Shown piece after piece: positions 32,430-44,160 of a stretch of 60,000 nucleotides of DNA. A program made the position numbers and the translations under genes. The notes under the pieces are model-generated. The model was given only the letters and a program-made list of their open reading frames with translations, did no database searches and was not told where the DNA came from. Where the stretch lies: NCBI GenBank assembly GCA_030704615.1, contig CM060734.1, positions 64,001-124,000 of the forward strand, given 5' to 3'. Source of the DNA: Takakia lepidozioides. Lineage: Eukaryota; Streptophyta; Takakiopsida; Takakiales; Takakiaceae. Numbering within the stretch: the stretch's first letter is position 1; every line of letters begins with the position of its first letter.

Positions 32430-34345
32430 TCTCTTTCCCTCATCTCTCCCTCTGTCCCATGAAGATGTGGAGACCCCCCCCCCCCCCACCTCCTTATTTA
32501 TTTATTTTCCCTCTCTCCCTCTCTCCCATCAGGATGTGGAGAGAGAGGAAGTGTTGAGGGAAAATAAAATAAAAATGAAGGGGGGAGGGGGAGTGACCGA
32601 GCAGCTGCTCCCCCCTACTTCTTTTTTTTATTTTCTTGGCCCCCTCTATTCTTCTATTCCTCCCCCCTCTCTCCCTCTCTCCCTCTCTCCCTCTCCCTCT
32701 ATAACTCTTTGGATTTCATCTGGCCTTACCTTTTGAGGTTATTTAGTTTTTCATCTAAACTGGATGAACTACATGAATAATGGTTACCTATTATAAAATT
32801 CAAGAGAATAATAAAACTACCATCATAAATGATGGCAGTTATTAAACCTGAGCCTACACCATAACCCTAAAAGATACATTTCTATTGGATGTCATCCATT
32901 GACAAAGTGCTTCTCTTGATAAAATGTGATTTTTCATCCACCCTGGATGAGAAATCGGGAAGTTGTGCCCTAAGCAGGCCAACACACATTCACAGCACTG
33001 AACTCGTGCTTCAGTTGAACCTTGATGATGCGCCGTATAAACCTGCTCCTCTGCTACTACATGGTACTCGTGATGGCTGACTCTTGGGATGCGCATTGGT
33101 GGTTAGGCAGATTCCTCTCTGGCAGACGACAAAGCGGTGATCGCTTTGATCAGAAACTCATGGTTCTTTATTTTGCAGCGGCGCTTTTACTCTCTTGTTG
33201 GGAAGTACTCTATTCCTATTTATCTACAGATTACATGTTGCTCTCTCTTTGTGTATGAGCCATTCTCTATCTGTGAACACTTCTACTCTGATTACAATCT
33301 GTTGGAGACGATTTGTTGGATGCCATGGCGCAGGGCATACCACAAACACTCAAGGTTTTTTGAGTTTACCCTTGCTTGAATTATGATCTGTACATGCTTT
33401 AGAATTCAACACTGACATGGATAGCAACTGTGAAGACCTGCCACTCATCTGCTGCATCCTCACTAACACACATCGCTATGTGGTGGTTTTTGGGACGGGC
33501 ACAGGTGAGGGTCTTCACTTGTCTTGATTTCTTGAAGCTTGCAGCTCCTGTTCTTGCAAATGTGGATTCTGCTGCTGCTGCCTATATGCTGCTGATGCCA
33601 TTTGCTGTTTCAAACTGCACACCATGCCGCTTCAGACTGCTCCAAGATGGCTCCAATGAGGATCTGCTTCTTCTCCTCCTTACCCCTGTTTTGGTTTTTT
33701 TACAACCACATTTGCATGTGTAGGGAGTTAAACTATGAAGGGTACAAGGATACAAAATAGCAGTTATTACTCTGACTTCTTTGATACTTGGCTCTGAAAT
33801 GAAACTTCTTGGTATGACTCTGATGGATCAAAAGGATAGGCTTTGATAGATAACACACATTCTTCAAGGCCCTCATATCATTTTGGTCTCATGGCTTGAT
33901 AACAAACAGGGGTTTCTGAGCTGCTCTTTCACCTTGGCAGAGCTATTTTATGAGGCTTAAAATACCATTCCAGGCCTATACCTGCTTAGGGGGCTCAACC
34001 CTGTTGTTTTCTTCTTCCCTTTTTAGAATCTTGCTTGTATCTTGGTTCTAAAAACATCAACTTCAAACCAAACCTGCAATCTGGTTTTTGAAATGAGTTT
34101 GAAATGAATTTTTGAGATGATGATGCATACCATGGTGCTTTCATGATATGAATGACCTGGAATCCCACCCTCCCACCCTGTTTTTTCAGAGACCCTGAAA
34201 TGTAATGGGGTATTCAAATGAGACTATAAACATGAAAGGGAATGTTAGATGGTGCCCTGTAAAGGGCTGTTTTGTCTTTCAATGACAATGACCTTAGCGG
34301 TCTTGTCCATGTCTTGACATGACATGTATATCTTCCCTCTCTTTC
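32430..34345 (+). repeat. long dispersed repeat, unit C
   Basis: Near-identical to unit A over about 1.65 kb, with short indels. It follows unit B almost directly and starts with the same CT-rich and C-run tract and CCCATCAGGATGTGGAGAGA. It ends with GTCTTGTCCATGTCTTGACA and a CT-rich stretch. Confidence 0.75.
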
Positions 34346-36723
34346 TCTCTCTCCCTCTCTCTCCATGAAATTGAAACTGAAGAACACTTCTTCTATGTCC
34401 TATATACTATGAGATCCGTGGGGATTCCACTGTCTACTCCGTGGAACCCAAACTCTCACTGAAATCTCTCACTATGAAGATCAGAAATGCATGGCTGCTT
34501 ACCTGCAATTGGGTGCCTCACGCAGCAGCTCCTTCACGCTGGCGCTCCGCCACCAGGTCGCGTGGGCGCACTCCCTCGCTCAAACAACGGAAAAAGAAAA
34601 AAAACCAAAACAAAACAAAACAAAAAAACAAAAAAACGAGGGAGAGAATGAGGGGGAGAGATAAGGGCGAGAGGGTGATTGCAGCTTATAGTGTCCATTT
34701 TTTGCTGTCACAACACTGTTTTTCCCAGACATAGAATAATGGTAAATTATCATACTCCTACATGACAATGCCATCAATAAAAAGGGACTCATATATAGAG
34801 GCTCATCTACATATACTTTCACACTTTTAAATCTCATTATCAGAAACCAGAATCTCTAGATGCTATGGACTTTTAAAAAGTCCATAAGGAATTGTCACAA
34901 TCCATGAAAAAAGGCGTTATGGATTTTTTTTTAATATAGGAGTTAGAACAAAGTCAAGAAAAGGGACTCTCTCAACCTTGCTTTGGAGAATGAGGAAACT
35001 GGAATGAAAACTATCATTCAAAAATATGAAGTTGAAAAAAAATTATGTACTATATTGAGCCTAAAAAATAGCTATTCTCATAAAGTCCTTTATGACTAAA
35101 TTCTTTTGAAATAACAAAACTTTTTTCATTAGATGCATTCATTCACCATAAATGCAGAGTTGAATATGATCAAATTTCAAAAAAACATTTGTGAATTGAT
35201 ATTATCGCAATTTGAAAATCTTGGTTTTAACAGTCAATAATAGACGGTCAAGATTGTCAGTTGAAGCAAATCCGATGGTTGAGGATTCACCACATCATCC
35301 TTTATGTACTCTTTATATATATTTTTTCACACAATTCCATGGAGAATGTAAAAAGTTATTCAGAATTTTCTACACCCAAAGCCCGAAACGGGCGTGGTGG
35401 GCGTTTAAGGGTTAAACAAATGCAGCCCAATGACATCTTGAAGGCATTGGTACTGGAATTGGGATTTTTGTTGCAGTGTAGCATTTACAAGAGTAGCGCG
35501 GGTTGCTTCTCACATGTGTCTCGTTGCTTGTGTCTTATGCATCAGTGTAATTTCTTTGGTTAGAAATCTGAAACCACTGGATAATATGTCCATCCTGGAG
35601 TCATTATTTGTTTTTCCGTCTACTTTAAGAGTAGAAAACAAATCTAGCCTCTTATAGCCAAAGCCTCAATTTTGTTCCTTGCTAAGGTAACCTCACCCAA
35701 TTCCAACAGCCAACCTAAAACCAACACCTATCATTGATGAAATGCATGGTAACCTATTGCCACATCTAGTAGACACCACAAACACACAAATCTGGGTTTC
35801 CGACCAACCAGCATTCCACATTCCTGGGTTCGAGGCAATCCAGCTCATTACCTGAAGGTGCGGCAGTGACATTTATGCACCACTCATGAGATGAGAGGCT
35901 CAGGGATGTTATGTAGTAGCTTTGTGCTTGTGCTGAGCCCCTCTCAGAACGTTTTTGTATTCATGAGATCAGGCATGTTTCGATACCATTTTTCAAATGA
36001 GAGGCCAAGGAAGTTTTTACACTTGTGAGATCACACCTGCAGTCACACCAACTTATGTTGCTTGGGAAAGAGCCATAACTAGGTTTACAAATACAAAGCT
36101 TTCAATATTGCTTTGGAGATAGTCTACATCCCAAGCTATTCCCCACTGGTCCAAATATTCTGCCAGCAACCTTGGCCACTCATACCGGACAAAGAACACT
36201 GTATCCCTGTGATCAATAGGGTGATAATATCGGAAAAGAGCATAAGGCTACGTATCACCTAAAAGGCTCCACCACGCTGATGATGCCATGTGGACTCCTT
36301 TCAAGAATTCTGCCACAACATACCATACAGGTCTAGCATATCTGAACATGGGGTACAAAAGAGTCGGAACCATACCAGTCTCTCCAACTTAGGTACTCCA
36401 AGAACCTACCAGCCTACATGCACTCCTCCTTATGCTTCAAAACAGCCAAATGTATTAGAAAACTTGGCAAAGAATAAAATCCAGTGTCTGCATCTCTAGT
36501 CTTGGCAGTCAGCAGTTGCCGTCACCGTATCATATGTGATACTGAGTTTTTCAGACATATCACTGACATCGGAATTTGCTGCTGCTATATTCTATGAAGA
36601 ACAATAGCAGTTACACCAGCAGCTCTTTCCAACTCTCTAAGTATCAAATGCCACTCATTTACACCGAAAATCAAGTGTATCAGCTACATAGTCACCAATG
36701 GATGAAACCGTCCCCACTTACAA
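34346..36723. other. intergenic DNA downstream of the RABA gene
   Basis: I find no gene. It has an A-rich run (34590-34630), a 23-bp perfect hairpin TATGGACTTTT..AAAAGTCCATA (34864-34886), and AT-rich stretches. The part nearest 36724 should hold the 3' UTR of the minus-strand RABA gene. Confidence 0.5.
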
Positions 36724-38220
<1,497 letters not shown>

Positions 38221-38875
38221 AGGAGCCGTTTTGGGGGGGGGCCACCCCAAGAAGAGGACATAGCCTCATGGATGAGTTGTATCTGCCAGTGAAGATTCAT
38301 GCACAAAAAATAACCTTACCAACATTTAGCTACCTACTACATCTACCTACTCACAAAATTGTGCAAGAATTGACCATTAGAATTGGTAGATTACAACAAA
38401 AACACATTGTGGTTTTTTCAACTCCACACATATATAATTGGGAGGTGGCTGGGGACAGGTTTTTGTTCCGATGGAGTTCCGCATATGCGGTTAGAGGAGG
38501 CTGAGCACTTAGAAAGTTTTCTTCGTGCCTCCGGCTCGCCCCCCTACCCCACTCAAGTTCCCCCCACTACTTGTTTAAGTTTGAATCCTCGTCTCTAAGA
38601 TGAAGAGAGAAGATTCGGACTCCGAGTCCCTTCCTTCCATCTCCTCGGATTCCTGTGTTGAATCAGAGTTTCGGACGATACTCTAATGCAGTACAACCAT
38701 TCTTGAGCCATCCCCTTCCTGGGGGGTTGTTCATCCATGAGAAGCCCTTCGGGATGTGTGGATGTGATTATGACATCTTTTAATTTCCCAAACCACACTC
38801 ATCACTAAGCTTGCTCTCACTCACATACAGTTTGTTTATTGCTTAAGCTGACTGACGACTGTGGGCTGCCTAGTT
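38221..38875. other. intergenic DNA
   Basis: No gene seen. It includes a G run near 38236-38240 and a few short ORFs without family resemblance. Confidence 0.45.
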
Positions 38876-38929
38876 GCACATCTGGATGTGACGTGGTGCT
38901 AGCACGTCGGATGTCACGTCCAGATGTGC
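38876..38929. repeat. 54-bp imperfect hairpin
   Basis: Arms GCACATCTGGATGTGAC and GTCACGTCCAGATGTGC pair with one mismatch around a GTGCTAGCAC centre that is itself palindromic. It is followed by a GTCGCGTCGCGTCAC run. Confidence 0.7.
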
Positions 38930-39112
38930 GTCGCGTCGCGTCACATCAAAAACGAATGGTCTCTTTCGTTTTTTTTCTAATTTTCTACTTTTACAATTTA
39001 CTTTCATTATTTGTTTACGATGTGGCAGCCTAGGTGGATATAATTTTTTAAAGCATATAATATAATTGGCTATTTTGATAAGTACATGCTATTTAATTTA
39101 TTTATTAATTAG

Positions 39113-39655
39113 CTACGACCGCCGAACTTAGACGGTCGCGCCAATTTTTATTTTTGTAACTGACATGTGACCACCGATTATTGGCGGTCGTATGTATTTA
39201 TTTTATTTATGAATTATCTGTGACCGCCGAAATCAGGCGGTTGCACCAATTTAATTTTTTTCAAAATTGCATGCAACCGTCTATTATTGGCGGTTGCATG
39301 TATTTGTTTCATGTTTTAAACACATACGGTCGCTGAAATTCGGCAGTCGCATGTTTTTTTTTTTTTTCTTAAATATATGCAACCACCGAATTTCGGCGGC
39401 CGCATGTTTTTTTTAAAAGAAAATATAAGTGACGCCGAATTTCGCAGTCGCAAGTTTTTGTTTTATTTTTTTAAATATAAGCAACCGCCGGATTTCGGCT
39501 GTCACATGTATTTGTTCTTTTCTTAAAATATAAGCGACCGCCGAATTTCAGCGGTCGTAAGTATTTGTTTTGTTTTTTAAATATAAACGACCGCCAGATT
39601 TGTTGTTATTTAGTTTTTTTAAATGTAAGTGACTGCCGAATTTCGGCGGTCGCAG
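39113..39655. repeat. tandem array of palindromic CGACCGCCGAA units, about 11 copies
   Basis: Units of about 50-54 bp each hold a short palindrome of the type GACCGCCGAATTTCGGCGGTC, separated by T-rich spacers (TTTGTTTT..AAATATAAG). Mutations are scattered through the palindromes; many keep pairing through compensating or symmetric form (for example CAACCGTCTATTATTGGCGGTTG). The array ends about 25 bp before the PPR pseudogene. No ORF is supported. Confidence 0.85.
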
Positions 39656-39679
39656 CTATTTATTTTCGTTTATATTTCA

Positions 39680-40910
39680 TGTCTAACCAAGGAGGCATTT
39701 CAGCATATGCAGATACGTATGTCTGTCTCTTGCTTAAGTGCATCAAGAGGGAAGGTCTGGAATCAGCTGGAAAGAAGGTGCACACTCACATTATCCAAAG
39801 TGGATTCACGTCAAATGTGTTTCTACTCAACACCCTTGTCAACATGTATGTTAAGTGCAGGAGCATCATGGATGCTCACCAATTAAGGATGCGAAGGAAG
39901 TTTTCAACACTATGGCTGAATGAGATGTGGTGTCATGGAACGCGATGCTTGCACTGTATGCACAACAGGGACGTGGTATGGAGGCTTTGGAGACCTATGA
40001 TTAAATGATGGGGGGAGGGGTGAAGCCCGACCACATCACGTTTGTGTGCATTTGAAATGTGTGTGCAAGCCTGGCAGCTCTAGAAAAGGGCAAAGAGGTC
40101 CATGGCGACATTGTCAGAGCTGCAATTGTACCAAATGTCATTCTGAACAATACCCTCGTAGACATGTATGAAGGGAGCGTTTGATAGTATGGATGAATGA
40201 GATGTGGTGTTGTGGAGTGCGATGATTGCAGGATATGCACAGCAAGGGCGCGGGATGGAGGCTTTGGAGACCTATGAGCAAATGATCTGCGAAGGGGTGA
40301 AGCCCAACCACATCACGTTTGTGTGCGTTTGCAGTGCATGTGCAAGCCTGACAGCCCTGGAAAAGGGCAAAGAGGTCCATGGTGACATTGTCAAAGCTGG
40401 GATTGTACCCAATGTCATTCTGAACTCTACCCTGGTGGATATGTATGCCAAATGTGGGAGCATTGAGGATGCGAAAGGAGTGTTCAACACTATGGCTGAA
40501 CGAGATGTGGTGTCAGAAAACGCGATGCTTGCAGGGTATGCACAGCAGGGGCGCGGGATGGAGGCCTTGGAGACATATGAGCAATTGATGGGGGAAGGGG
40601 TGAAGTGCAACCACATCACGTTTGTGTGCGTTTTGCAATGCTTGTGCAAGCCTAGCAGCCCTGGAAAAGGGGCAAAGAGGTGCATGGTGACATCGCCAAA
40701 GCTGAAAATGTACCAGATGTGATTCTGAATAATACCCTCGTGGACATGTATGCCAAATGTGGGTCCATCGAGGTGCAAAGGTAGTGCTTGATAACATGGC
40801 TGAACGAGATGTGGTATCATGGAACGCGATGATCGCAGGATATGCCCAGCAGGGTCACGGGATGGAGGCTTTGGATACCTATGAGCAAATGATGGGCGAA
40901 GGGTACCACT
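39680..40910 (+). pseudogene. PPR pseudogene, longest copy
   Basis: It starts with the same segment as the 7.7 and 9.2 kb copies (GGISAYADTYVCLLLKCIK, VHTHIIQSGFTSNVFLL, NTLVNMYVKC). An internal deletion near 39885 then joins it to repeats of the pattern MAERDVVSWNAMLAGYAQQG, EALETYEQMICEGVKPNHIT, ALEKGKEVHGDIVKAGIVPN and VDMYAKCGSIEDAKGVF. The frame 40204-40722 is open for 172 codons. Stops (TGA in place of the Arg codon in the MAERD motif, near 39920 and 40197) and frameshifts near 40640 and 40775 break it. The repeats are 35-residue PLS-type units without E or DYW domains. The latest repeats are nearly identical to each other, pointing to recent internal duplication. Confidence 0.8.
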
Positions 40911-40929
40911 GACAGTTTGGAGGCTGTGA

Positions 40930-41470
40930 TGGCTGTATATGTGTGGGGGAAAAGAAGCGAAGGGATAGAGTGTGGGTGTAGATTCATCCAAGAGGGCCAG
41001 ATGTCAAGCACAAGATTACCTATGATTCCCTGTGGATCAATAGCTACAAGAAACCTGCATGGGTAGATGGTCAACTGGCAGCAACGGCACAATTGATAAA
41101 ATCAGGCACCTTCTTCAACACAATTCACCCTGTTTTCCCTCTTATGAGAATCAGCCCTAAATTTTCATGTTGAATTTATGCAAGTTAGCTGGTTGAGTGA
41201 ATTTAGTTTGGAGTGACTTTGACATGATATTGCCAATGTGACAACAGTAAAGTATCCAGAAACAGGTAACAGAGACGAGGAGAAGTTGTGGAATGAATAT
41301 TTTTTTACCCCAGTCAATGGTGGACAATCGAGGCAAAAAGGTGAATGCATGCTGGACAGAAAGTAGCAGATGTCATTGAGCATAGAAACTAGTGTGATAA
41401 GATGAGTTGGGTGTTTCGTAGAAAAAATCTAGGCTGTCATTGTCAGTTGCTAGCAGCAAGGGAGGGCAGC
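40930..41470 (+). pseudogene. OSB PDF-motif pseudogene fragment downstream of PPR
   Basis: After the PPR end, IHPRGPDVKHKITYDSLW..SYKKPAWVDGQLAATAQL (about 40980-41100) gives a nearly complete PDF second half. Then SGTFFNT..HPVFPL and later NRDEEKLWNEYF (about 41268-41310) start the next motif before a frameshift. This copies the order seen at 7.0-7.4 kb and shows that PPR and OSB fragments travel together. Confidence 0.65.
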
Positions 41471-41484
41471 TAGGTCATGAGCAT

Positions 41485-41585
41485 GGGAGTTGAGCTCACG
41501 CTTGACTGACATGGCGTGAGCCCAAGCTCCATCTGCATGACATGGCGTTCACGCCACGTAAGCGTGAGCGTCCGCCATGTCAGTA
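41485..41585. repeat. hairpin-rich GCTCACGC sequence, second site
   Basis: GCTCACGCTTGACTGACATG is followed at once by GCGTGAGC, giving an 8-bp stem, then CATGACATGGCG and CACGCCACGTAAGCGTGAGCG. Related to 25250-25390 and to 42325-42370. It directly follows the OSB fragment. Confidence 0.5.
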
Positions 41586-41654
41586 GACATCATAACACAT
41601 TTGGCAAAAAAAATGTGTCTATACCCGAGGGACCTATAACCGTGGGAATAGGCA

Positions 41655-41770
41655 TTTATGCTGCATATTCCAAACAAACCGACAATGAAAAGAGACTCCG
41701 TGACTGCAATGTTGTGCAGTTTGCTAACTTAAGCTGCATATTGCAAACAAACCGACAATGAAAAGAGACC
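41655..41770 (+). repeat. tandem duplication, 76-bp spacing
   Basis: GCTGCATATT.CAAACAAACC followed by GACAATGAAAAGAGAC occurs at about 41659 and again at about 41735, separated by a non-repeated stretch. Confidence 0.8.
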
Positions 41771-41928
41771 CGTCTGGGTTCCCTTCCCCTTTCCTTTGCC
41801 TCTCCTCTCACCCGCAAGTCCCTTTTTGCCTTTTGAGAGAGTGTTCTGAGCCGGTGTACTTTACAGACAAAAATAAAAAAATAAAAATTACGTGTGTGAG
41901 ATGGGCAGCTGCAGAGAAAATGTGCACC

Positions 41929-41983
41929 GCAGATGCCCTGAAAGTAGTGTGCGGTGCCGCACACTACTTTTCAAGGCATCTGC
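41929..41983. repeat. 55-nt near-perfect inverted repeat
   Basis: GCAGATGCCCTGAAAGTAGT then GTGCGG pairs with CCGCACACTACTTT then TCAAGGCATCTGC, leaving almost no loop. The stem is about 26 bp with one mismatch and one bulge. It could form a cruciform or a transcribed hairpin. With virtually no terminal loop it is not a typical miRNA precursor. Confidence 0.85.
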
Positions 41984-42070
41984 GTGGGAACTTGCCTACC
42001 TCCATCCGTTCCTCTCAAACAATCCAACAGTAGAGACACTTTTCGGATGGATGGGAAAGCTGCATGAGAG

Positions 42071-42240
42071 AGCTACATCATAAAAATAGATGATAAAGGT
42101 GGATGATAAAAGTGGGTAGGAAAGCTACATCATAGAGCTACATCATAAAGGTAGATTACAAAGATGGATGATAAAGGTGGATGATAAAGCTACATGATAG
42201 ACCTACAAGATAAAGGATAATGACATAGGTGGATGATATT
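42071..42240 (+). repeat. short-period GATGATAAAGGTG repeat
   Basis: Irregular repeats of GGATGATAAAGGTGGATGAT and AGCTACATCATA fill the stretch, with a period of roughly 12-20 bp. Low complexity; no coding role seen. Confidence 0.7.
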
Positions 42241-42324
42241 GTGGTGGTGTGCAATGACTGGAAAGAGAAATTACTTCCGCCAAAATAGGAACCTCCCGCG
42301 GAAATACGTCCAGTATCTTGGAAA

Positions 42325-42580
42325 TAAATGCATGACGTGGCGTGAGCCTGGCTGGGCTCACATGCTCATGCCTCCAAACTCACGATATAGCAATCCCCGC
42401 ACCAAGGCAACGATGTATGCATGGTTTATGCAGAGGCATGGATAGCTGAAGGGGCAGGGATAGAGTGTGGGTCTAGATTCATCTAAGAGGGAAGCTCCAG
42501 ATTACCTATGATTCCATGTGGAAGGATGGCTACAAGAAACTTGCATGGGTAGATGGTCAATTTCTTGTTGCGGTAGTGCT
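42325..42580 (+). pseudogene. OSB fragment with flanking hairpin motif
   Basis: GACGTGGCGTGAGCC (about 42335) resembles the hairpin family above. It is followed by the OSB-associated block GCATGGATAGCTGAAGG (42436) and a shortened PDF second half (about 42480-42560: ITYDSMW..GYKKLAWVDGQF). The PDFKH part is deleted. Confidence 0.5.
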
Positions 42581-43029
42581 TAGCAACATCGTGCTTGAAG
42601 AATGAAGTATATTTTGGGAATACATATAGGCACACTGGTTCAAACACCATGTCAGTGTCTGATGTATTAACATCCAATATCGTTCGAAGGTGTATAATGT
42701 CCTCTAAGGTTGTGTTGTGGTGTTTCTATGGATGGCATGTTTGATTGTAGTTGAGTCTTTCATATTGTATCATATTGTTGCTTCTGCCAGTCTATGCAAT
42801 AGGGTTGGTGGTAGAATCTTTCTTTGCCACTCTTTGCAACTGCCAGCAGGGTTGGGGGTCGATTCTTTGGTCATTCGAAGATTAATGCATGCTCTCTTTC
42901 CCTGCAGAGGGGCTGCGTCTTGGTATAGATGGCCTTTCCTCCACATGGTTTATTAAATTTCATATTAATATAATATAATATAATATCTAAATTAGTCATC
43001 TAAAATTAAATAATATTTAATAAATTATA
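42581..43029. other. non-coding DNA
   Basis: No gene seen. It ends in a TA-rich run (42955-43025) made of TAATATAATATAA-like repeats. Confidence 0.45.
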
Positions 43030-43485
43030 AAATCTACATGATCGACACGTGTCAGTCACACCTGCTCCAACAAGACCACGTGACATCTGTAGTGTTGTAG
43101 TGATATAGTCATACCCATAGTCGTGTAGTCATAAAGATATGACTGCTCCATTGCACCATCAGGCGATGATTACACATGTCAAATCCCAAGGATCCCACGT
43201 GTCACGCAGAGGCATCTCCATATAGGCGCAATGTTGTAGTGATGTAGTCATAACCTCAGTCATAACTTTCATTCGTGTAGTGATACTTGTTATGACTACA
43301 TCTCCAAACCCTGCATCACTATCCCACGCCACGTCCTCAGTGACCGCCATGACTTCGCACTTAACACTCCGTAGTCATGGTAGAACTGACGTCGCGTTTG
43401 TCACTGCAGAGTGAAGTAGTCATAAAAGCACTTATCACTGCAAATGCAGTGATATCAGTAGTCATAAAAATGTTAATTTGTACTA
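43030..43485. mobile_element. GTCATA-rich non-autonomous element (MITE-like)
   Basis: The segment is dense in GTAGTCATA/TATGACTAC motifs on both strands and contains CACGTGT and a CACTGCAAATGCAGTG palindrome near its right side (43437-43452). The same motif set occurs at 49975-50270 and 51614-52066. There is no coding capacity. Exact ends are uncertain here. Confidence 0.45.
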
Positions 43486-43900
43486 GTGATAACCTGGACC
43501 ACCGGCATTACGTCTTCCACTATATCGGTCATGACTGACGAAGCAAGTACCCCCCGCCTGTTCTCCTGGTACGGGGATGTTTCATGACTCGTAAGCCCGT
43601 TGAAAGTCCAAGGTTTGTACGTGACAGACCCCTTTCTCTTCCACATGTCACCTTCCTCTACCTCGTTTAGATACGCCCTTACATCCCTTCGTAGCTGAGG
43701 CGATATCTGCAATAGTTGGCCCAAGGTGATGTCTACATTGCCATCCATCACTTTCATGGCCAACTGTTGAGGTTCTGTCGCGGATTGCTGGCGCGTTTTG
43801 TCCAATTCATCGACCATTCACTCCGTTACCCACAGTGATAGAAGACGACAAACTAGAGGACTTATCAACTTCTCTTCTTCCTCGGGCAGTGAGTTCTTTT
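43473..43900 (-). pseudogene. gypsy gag/protease-linker fragment
   Basis: The minus-strand ORF 43817-43473 includes VDITLGQLLQISPQLRRDV and RAYLNEVEEG. This block is found ahead of the protease in some plant Ty3/gypsy polyproteins (recognised by eye). No zinc knuckle or protease motif is attached. It overlaps the right edge of the MITE-like element, which probably cut it. Confidence 0.5.
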
Positions 43901-43974
43901 CATCTGGGATGGTCGCAGCTCCTGCAGTTCTTCCTCGCATATACCCTTCCCCTTCTGCTTCTGATTGCGGGTTA

Positions 43975-44160
43975 CACTACTGCATTTGGGGCGGGATAGC
44001 GATGCCCCAGCGACCTCCAACCACCGCGATTAGCGACGGAGATACTCTACGGCGCCCGGGGCGCGCCGGGGGCAATTTGCGACATCGGGAACTTGCAGCG
44101 ACGTCGGTCTGACGCCGCTCCTGGAACGTCGCTAATTAGCGACCTTGGGGCCTGGGGGGG
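43975..44160. other. CpG-rich segment with repeated AGCGAC/GTCGCT
   Basis: A 185-bp island unusually rich in CG in an AT-rich setting. It contains GCGCCCGGGGCGCGCCGGGG and repeated AGCGAC, TTGCGAC and GTCGCT motifs in both orientations. No ORF of meaning. CpG-dense DNA is unexpected in a repeat region where methylation should erode it. Confidence 0.45.

Noticed and set aside
39113-39655. Array of short palindromic repeats resembling a CRISPR array
   Set aside because: Spacers are AT-rich and similar to each other, the repeats are variable, and the setting is a plant nuclear genome with introns and retroelements. It is a tandem repeat of hairpin units.
41929-41983. miRNA precursor
   Set aside because: The stem has essentially no terminal loop and no flanking extended stem, and there is no evidence of transcription.
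43473-43900. Continuation of the outer gypsy element interrupted at 53894
   Set aside because: The outer ORF already contains its gag and protease regions, whereas this fragment resembles a pre-protease block. It is more likely another element.
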